Origin: Fomes fomentarius
Taxonomy: Eukaryota > Basidiomycota > Agaricomycetes > Polyporales > Polyporaceae
Assembly (NCBI GenBank): GCA_022606135.1
Contig: JABYQN010000008.1
Span: 496,001-560,000 of the forward strand
Length of the DNA: 64,000 nucleotides
Direction of reading: 5' to 3'
In this document: positions 58,321-64,000 of the stretch, piece by piece
Layout: each line of letters starts with the position of its first letter
How positions within the stretch are numbered: the stretch's first letter is position 1
Made by a program: the position numbers and the translations under genes
The notes under the pieces: generated by a model
What the model saw: the letters and a program-made list of their open reading frames with translations, nothing else
Told to the model about the DNA's origin: nothing
Database searches by the model: none

Positions 58321-60059
58321 CTACGGTAAGAGGGGCGAGTTCTGATGTGGAGAAGGGACCGCATTCGGAAGACTGCGCATGAAGTCGGATGGCGGCGATG
58401 TGCTCGCCGTGGCCCACGGAGAGCCACCGGATTGCCCGACGAGGATTTGGAACAGCTCCCCAGTTCTGTGGTGGGTGAGCGTAAACCGTGCTGGAGTGCC
58501 TCCGTCGCCAAGCTTGTGCGCCTCTGTGCGTGCTGTCGGGAGCGGGACATCGGACTCGAAGCCCTGCTTCTTGAGCTCGACTTCAAGCCACTTCGGACAG
58601 TAGAACCGGAACGCGGCCGGCTTCGTGTCTGTTGTGGGCTGGAGTTGGCGTGACGAAGCACGATGGGAGATGTACATCTGCTTCCACTCGGCGGTGATGG
58701 GGGTGTGTCCGAATGACAGGGTGTGCGGCGCCCAGTCCGCTTGTGCAAGCCGGTATCGCAGGCGAGACCAATCCGCCGTGCCTCGTACGGTCACGCCGAC
58801 GTGGTAGCGCGGATACTTGAAGCTCTTTTCCTTCTGGCGGCGGCGGCGGAGGATCAGGCCGACGGAGGAGCCTGTCGACTCGTCACGACATGCGAGCGCT
58901 GCGATAGCCACCACAAGGTCGCCCACCTGGCTCTCGATCACCAGCATCCTGGAACGCGCTCCGTGGCTCGTAATGGAAATATCGGGAAGATGAATCGAGT
59001 ACTTGGACGGCGAGTTGCTCTTGAAAGATGGCTGCGAGGACTGCGGCGGACGCTCAGCGGTGGGCGAGTGACTGAAGTGAAGGAGCGTACCTTCTTTGCG
59101 TCTAGTGCGGCCGGAGGTATCCCAAGCAGCTTCACTGCGTGCTTGAATGCGTCGAACAACGGCAGCCGGACCATGTGGGCGGAGTTCCGGAATGATGCAG
59201 GCGACGGCACGAACATATGGCTATCCTCATGGTAGTCGCTGTAGGATAGTCGTTCCCTGAACGGTGTGGCATGCATCGGCAATGTGTTCCCCCACGCGAA
59301 CAGTGTCTGGTCCGTGGTCCGTTTCAGAATCTCTTCCTGCAATCGCCTGAATGCACGCGTGCCCTCTCCGTAAATCGTCGGCATGTGCACATCGAAGAGA
59401 CCCATGAGGGAGTACGCTCGGTCCTCGATCCGCGTCGTCTCGCGATTCGACGCCCACCACATGCGGCGCGCGACGCTCACGTCTGCGGCAGGCTGCCGGA
59501 AGGTGAGCACGTCCGCGTCGACACCCGAGATCTGCTCGAGGAGGGGCGCAAGACTCGCTTTGGTCCCCAGCATCTCCCAGTCGCGCGAGAGGAAGACGAG
59601 GCTCCGTGGAGCAATGAGCTCCTGCAGCGTCCACCCGCACGTGAACCACTTGCTGTCACGGAACGGCGAACGTTGGCGCATCAGATCCCCCTTGCTGGGG
59701 ACATCGTGGAGGTACGCGTAGCAGACCTGCGCGTGTGAGTACCAGGCGAACATCGAGTTTACGGCTTCTTCGAGCTCTGCGCTACTTGACTTGTCGATGC
59801 AGCAGGTGTCGATCCAAAGCCACTTGTATCCGTGTGATTCGGCGAGGACGCAGCACTCGCGTATCTTGGACGATGCGAGAGATCTTGCGGTCGCGGCGTG
59901 AGGTGCTCCAGGCTGGGTGGCACGAAGAGCATGCAGCTCCTGGAATGACATCTCTCGCTCCTGCCAGACGTGCGAGAGGATGGCATAGCCGCCTTCTCCT
60001 ACGTCGCATGGGCTGCTGAAATTCCGAAGCTCGCTGTTGCTAGTGCGGAGGAGCCACAT
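58321..60059 (-). pseudogene. HET-domain gene, inverted near-copy with premature stop
   Basis: Two exons: 60059-59091 and 59040-58321; 562 residues to the first stop. HET motifs are complete: GGYAILSHVWQEREMSFQEL, WLWIDTCCIDKSSSAELEEA, AQVCYAYLHDVP and CGWTLQELIAP (Cys for Arg before GW compared with its sister), and MGLFDVHMPTIYGEGTRAF. The last exon parallels the gene at 36.1 kb until a TAG at 58323-58321. Beyond it the same frame stays open for another 57 codons that still match the sister's C-terminus (FGDASRSVQLTFTRA, LLDIRLGGSVYRRL) before a second TAG at 58149-58147. The product is therefore shortened by about 90 residues relative to its sister. HET and post-HET parts are intact, so a truncated protein could still act. 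Pseudogene status is my inference. Confidence 0.8.
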
Positions 60060-60989
60060 TGTTTGGCGGCGCTGACAATTGCAAGCTACTCCATTCAGCA
60101 CAGGGCGGTGGCAGGAAGGTGGGGTGCTCACCGCAGTCAGAACTTGTGAGGGCGAAGTTGTGGAGGAAGACGATGATTTGACAGATGATTTCGGCTACTC
60201 TTATGGCAATGTTCCTGGACACGAAAGCCTCGTCGAGCGACGTCTGCGCGTGCGTCATCATCATTCTTTGCCACTATAATGTATGACTTGTGGCATGTCG
60301 GTTAGAATATCGTCCTTAAACAATCAGAAATTGTTCACCCCATGTGCGTAACAGTGATATCCATATGAAGCTATTTTGCGTCGCAATCGGACGGATGCGT
60401 GGACAGGTTGGCGGTGGTGTGAACGGCTTGGGATTGTATGACAGGTATGCTAGAATCAAATCAGTATTGTCACTGACTGGCTGTCAGTGTTAGACCTGCG
60501 ACCCGCTGCTACCGGTCAGTTAACGTCAACGTTAAGCACTGACTGCTCGTTGGAGTCCATATGAGCTCGTTCTCGGCCAGACGGGAGCCTGAGGAGCACC
60601 AGCTCCAAGAGGTGAGCTTTCTTTCGACAAGTCCCTACTGGCTAAAGCTGATGGACGCCACACTGGACCTGACTCAAGAGCAGTCTCGTCTGGAGTCCGA
60701 CAATGACCTCACGCTCTCCATATCCGCACGGTCAATCAATTCTCTCCAGTGAATGATAGCGATTGTTCATCAGGTAAGTGTCACGCAAAGTACTGTCGCC
60801 AGAGGTTTACGCATGAGTTTGAGAGTCCTGAGGTGCAGGAGAAGGTGAGTATTCTATTGCTCTCACTGTTCTACTAGTACAGTACATTTACAGACATCCG
60901 TCGGAGTTCGAAGCTATTTGGAATCCGCGCGCCTGTATCCGTAGCAGGGCTTGGTTTGACGAGTATTAATGCTGGCTAAACTGTAATGA
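60060..60989. other. Upstream of third HET gene; possible small frame
   Basis: 60,060-60,250 mirrors 36,104-35,945. Beyond it, a 63-codon ATG frame at 60,561-60,752 (MSSFSARREPEEHQLQEVSF ... MDATLDLTQEQSRLESDNDL) looks mildly protein-like but has no partner exons I can confirm. Confidence 0.35.
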
Positions 60990-61061
60990 GGGCATTTGGC
61001 ACAGTGGTAGCGCGCACGCTTCGCATGCGTGAGGTCCAGGGTTCAATCCCCTGAATGTCCA
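60990..61061 (+). tRNA. tRNA-Ala (anticodon CGC), second identical copy
   Basis: Same 72 nt as 16825-16896, with arms GGGCATT/AATGTCC and anticodon loop TTCGCAT. Flanking DNA differs from the first copy beyond the gene itself. It sits 233 bp upstream of, and on the same strand as, the tRNA pseudouridine synthase gene. An in-frame ATG of that gene's reading frame overlaps its 3' end (61055) and should not be used as start. Confidence 0.95.
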
Positions 61062-61294
61062 TAGACGCGGTTGATCTCTTTTTGTTCCTGGTCTGCACAT
61101 CATTCACAACCGCCGCGCGCATCTTACTTACCCATTATCCTCTCACCGAGTCGCAATTGGCTTTCTTCGTATCAGCTCTGGCTGCCGAGTTGGGTTCCTC
61201 TTTGTCGACGCGCTGCAGAGAGCGCGCAGTACGCAAGTCTCGTTTTCCTGTGTCCGATGCGGAAGTCTTCCGTCGGGTTTTGACTAACTTCGTC

Positions 61295-63714
61295 ATGTCC
61301 ACCATGGAGCCTTCGGTCCCAGCATCCTTCATCTCCTCAGAGACTACGGAGCTTCCGAACAATGCGCCTCGGTTGAAGAAGATTCCACCGTATTGGTATC
61401 CGTACACGACAATGGCAAAGGGTCGTTGGCTGGGAAGGGAGATCCTCGAGGTTGTGTCCACAGAGTTCCGCGATCGCTCGATGGAGTTCTATGTGCGTAT
61501 ACTTCTTCAAAGCGTCCTTCGGCCTCTCTCTCAATGAGGCATGTGCGGCGAGCAGCGTAGAGTGCATTAGATGATAGTCCTATGCAAATGTCCATTTGGT
61601 ATCATTCATCATCTCAAGCTTGAGTCTCAACACGCCAGTCACCTATGCTTCATTGGGAGGCCGCCTTCAGGCATTCCTTCAGCAACTTGGCTGACGTGAA
61701 TGGTTTCTCAGAGGTATGCACTGCAGTCGGGCGTGACGACGATCAACGGAAAAGTCGCAAAGCCCGACACTATCATCCAGAATGGAGACAGGATCGAGTA
61801 CGTGCATTTCTCCTCTTAACAGATCGACGCTCCGACACTCGGTACAGGAATGTGTCGCATAGACATGAACCTCCCGTGACGTCCACACCCGTACGGATTG
61901 TCTTGCATGACAAGGAGCGCGGCTTCATCGTCATCGACAAACCGGGGTCTATCGTGCGTCACTCGTGTGCCATTATGACCCTCTCTTGACCGTGGTGACC
62001 TTCCTTACAGCCGGTGCATGCTGCTGGGCGATACTTCCGCAACAGTCTGGTGGAGATTCTGAAGAACGACTTTGGGTTCGAAAAGGTGTACAGTATGTCA
62101 CAAGCCCTCCACCTAGTATACACTAGCGTTGTGTTGACTGACCGAAATTTAGCCATCAATCGGCTAGACAGGTTGACCTCTGGCATGATGATCCTGCCGC
62201 TCAATTCAGCACTGGCGAACACCCTCTCGCGCGAGTTCGTCAATGGTGAGGTCAAGAAGGAATATGTCGCAAGGTGTAAGGGAAAGTTCCCGGAGTAAGT
62301 GCTGCGTCGCATGAAGCATTAGCATCCTCATATTGATGCAGAATACAGAGGGGAAGTCATTTGCGAGGAGCCCCTCCTCACAGTGGATAGACAAATGGGT
62401 CTGAACATTGTGCATCCTGAGGGAAAGGCACGTGTGTGTGTATAGCGGACCTACACCTATTCGCTCACCGTCCCCGCTAGCCTGCTAAGACGGTATTCAC
62501 TCGCATTCGGTACGACACCAACACCGACACGAGTGTACTACAGTGTAAGTTGTTGTTCGACGATGGTGTGACACTGACCTGATTCCCCCAAAAAGGCCGC
62601 CCGCTCACCGGTCGATGTACGCATTCGTAGCCCTACTATGACAGACACTATTCTGACGTGCACATACAGCTCACCAGATCCGTGTACATCTGCAATACCT
62701 CGGCCATCCCATCGCGAACGACCCTATCTACTCCGATTCGCGAATCTGGGTAAGCAATCATCGGCTCTCGATATCATCTACCTGTTTGACGATTTCACAT
62801 CAGGGCGAGAAGCTCGGCAAAGGCGGCGTCGACCTTACACCGAGCGACGAACGGGCTGCGCCGCAAGCACCTTCACAGTTCCAATTCGACCCGTCCACCA
62901 ACCCGGAGTCCATCACGCGCCCGCCGGATGTTGTTATCTCTGAACAGACAGTAGATGAGAACCCGGACGGGGAATCACGTCCGAAGCTTCTCCCGCGCGA
63001 GACCGGGCATGACATAGGAATGGGCTCTCCTGTGCCGCTCTCCGCTGAAGCTGTGGGTATAATCACGCGTTTGCGCAACATGAAGGTACGCGTTTACAAG
63101 TGGTATCGCACGATTGGTGGAGAAGGTAACGAGTTATGACTTCGCAGGACGAGGCCGAAGACTGGGGTCGATGGCGCGATGTTGTCTTCCGCGCAAAATC
63201 TGCGCTCTCTCCGCGCATCGTGACAATCCCCCTGCCTCCACAGAACAAACGCAAACGTGGCGGCCCGGCATTCACGTCTACAACAAGCACCGACGCAGAT
63301 GCACGCGAAGAAAAGGCAATTCATGCCACTACGAACGCCCCTGCTCTAGCTCCAGCTCCTGCTGACGAGGAGCCTCCGAGGACGAACCAACTCACCGCAG
63401 AGGACGTCACCGAGCTCGCCCTCCATTCCGCCTCCACTCCGCTCTTGCGTTCGGCCACCGATCCTCTACCAGCGACTGAGGTGCCTACTCCCGACCCGAC
63501 TTCACCTCCAGTGACCGAGTCAGCGTCTGCGGAGCCTGTGGCAGACGAGAACGGAATGCTGTATTGCCCCGAGTGTTTCGTGCCGCTCCATCCGGACCCG
63601 AAGCCCGAGTCGCTGTATATCTTCCTGCACGCGCTCAAGTATACGACCAGTCTGGGGACCTTCGAGACCCAGATGCCGGCGTGGGCCGCCGAGGGCTGGG
63701 AGTGGGAGAGATAG
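61295..63714 (+). CDS. RluA-family tRNA pseudouridine synthase (Rib2/Pus8/Pus9-like)
   Basis: Converts uridine to pseudouridine in tRNA; Pus8 (Rib2) and Pus9 act at position 32 in yeast. Eleven exons: 61295-61492, 61712-61797, 61848-61953, 62011-62092, 62153-62294, 62349-62427, 62481-62544, 62596-62616, 62670-62749, 62804-63085, 63148-63714; 568 residues. N-terminal S4-like part ([20 protein letters not shown]), then [20 protein letters not shown], the catalytic Asp163 in [48 protein letters not shown] and NDPIYSD. The C-terminal third is polar and ends with a CPEC motif and [10 protein letters not shown]. No cytidine deaminase-like domain, as in yeast Rib2, is visible. Intron 6 appears to use a GC donor. 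The first ATG of the coherent frame is 61295, with a second at 61304. Confidence 0.93.
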
Positions 63715-64000
63715 AAAATCTACCTAAATGTGCGCTGCTACGGTATGGTACGTATCCAACTGTTTGTATGCGCGTTCAGGATAATCGTTGAAGCCTGGAG
63801 TGGGCCGTAGTACGTATTCGTAACGCGCCAGGGGCTCCTCACCTCGTTGCAGCGGGTAGGCATCTGTCAGTTACTCATGAAAGATTTCTGATCCTACCCT
63901 GCCATCTTCTGGGCGGGCGTCATGCGCAGCGATAGAACCAAAAGACTAGCTTCCCGTTCTCCAAACCTCGCGTTCTTGGTCACACTCGGCCGTCTGGAGA
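63715..64000. other. 3' flank and window edge
   Basis: Probable terminator region of the pseudouridine synthase. On minus, short open stretches from the right edge (about 64,000-63,880) could be the 3' exon of a gene beyond the window, but frame and family are undecided. Confidence 0.3.

Noticed and set aside
61055..61294. 80-residue N-terminal extension of the pseudouridine synthase
   Set aside because: Its ATG lies inside the 3' end of the tRNA-Ala gene and the extra residues are hydrophobic and unlike the family. ATG 61295 is used.

Overview
The window is nuclear DNA of a filamentous basidiomycete, most likely an Agaricomycete of the wood-decay mushroom type; I infer this from content and did not run a search. 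The evidence is: genes broken by many short GT-AG introns (mostly 50-70 nt); 5' UTRs rich in pyrimidines; fungal orthologues such as a Cdc15/Imp2-like F-BAR protein, an Mrn1/Nrd1-like four-RRM protein and a 212-residue KDEL receptor; and families expanded in mushrooms (DUF6533/DUF6534-like membrane proteins, HET-domain proteins, fast-evolving F-box proteins). Open frames starting at GTG, TTG or CTG were re-read to true ATGs and genes were rebuilt by splicing. Exon ends are my own readings, checked for phase.

Layout. 1-2.1 kb: a copy, in inverted orientation, of sequence near 11.2-11.8 kb, with no intact gene. 2.1-7.4 kb: a monoglyceride lipase-like hydrolase and the RNA-binding protein, both on the plus strand. 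7.4-16.8 kb: a decayed repeat-rich stretch. It holds a complete but internally deleted hAT transposon with perfect target-site duplication, a 56-bp perfect palindrome beside a (TC)20 tract, a broken DUF6534 gene, a broken multi-pass membrane gene and a fragment of a lipase paralogue. 16.8-27.0 kb: tRNA-Ala(CGC), an L-type (VIP36/ERGIC-53-like) cargo lectin, a secreted alpha-carbonic anhydrase and the KDEL receptor, so two early secretory pathway genes lie within 10 kb. 27.5-38.2 kb: two HET-domain genes flanking a DUF6533-like gene, a hexanucleotide array, a membrane gene that lost its middle, and a Ty1/copia remnant.

38.2-64 kb: sparse DNA with a (AG)29 tract and a possible small membrane protein; a NIF3-like protein; a membrane J-domain protein; two tandem F-box-like genes; an Asp/Glu (hydantoin) racemase-family gene; the F-BAR/SH3 protein; a third HET gene that is an inverted near-copy of the second and ends at a premature stop; a second, identical tRNA-Ala(CGC); and an RluA-type tRNA pseudouridine synthase.

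How it fits together. Housekeeping genes (secretion, RNA processing, membrane shaping, tRNA modification) sit as islands between fast-evolving accessory DNA. The strongest unusual signals are the dated-looking hAT insertion, the inverted HET duplication with one damaged copy, and the graveyard of duplicated membrane-protein genes at 9.8-16.4 kb. I found no CRISPR array, no rRNA and no evidence of bacterial-style operons.
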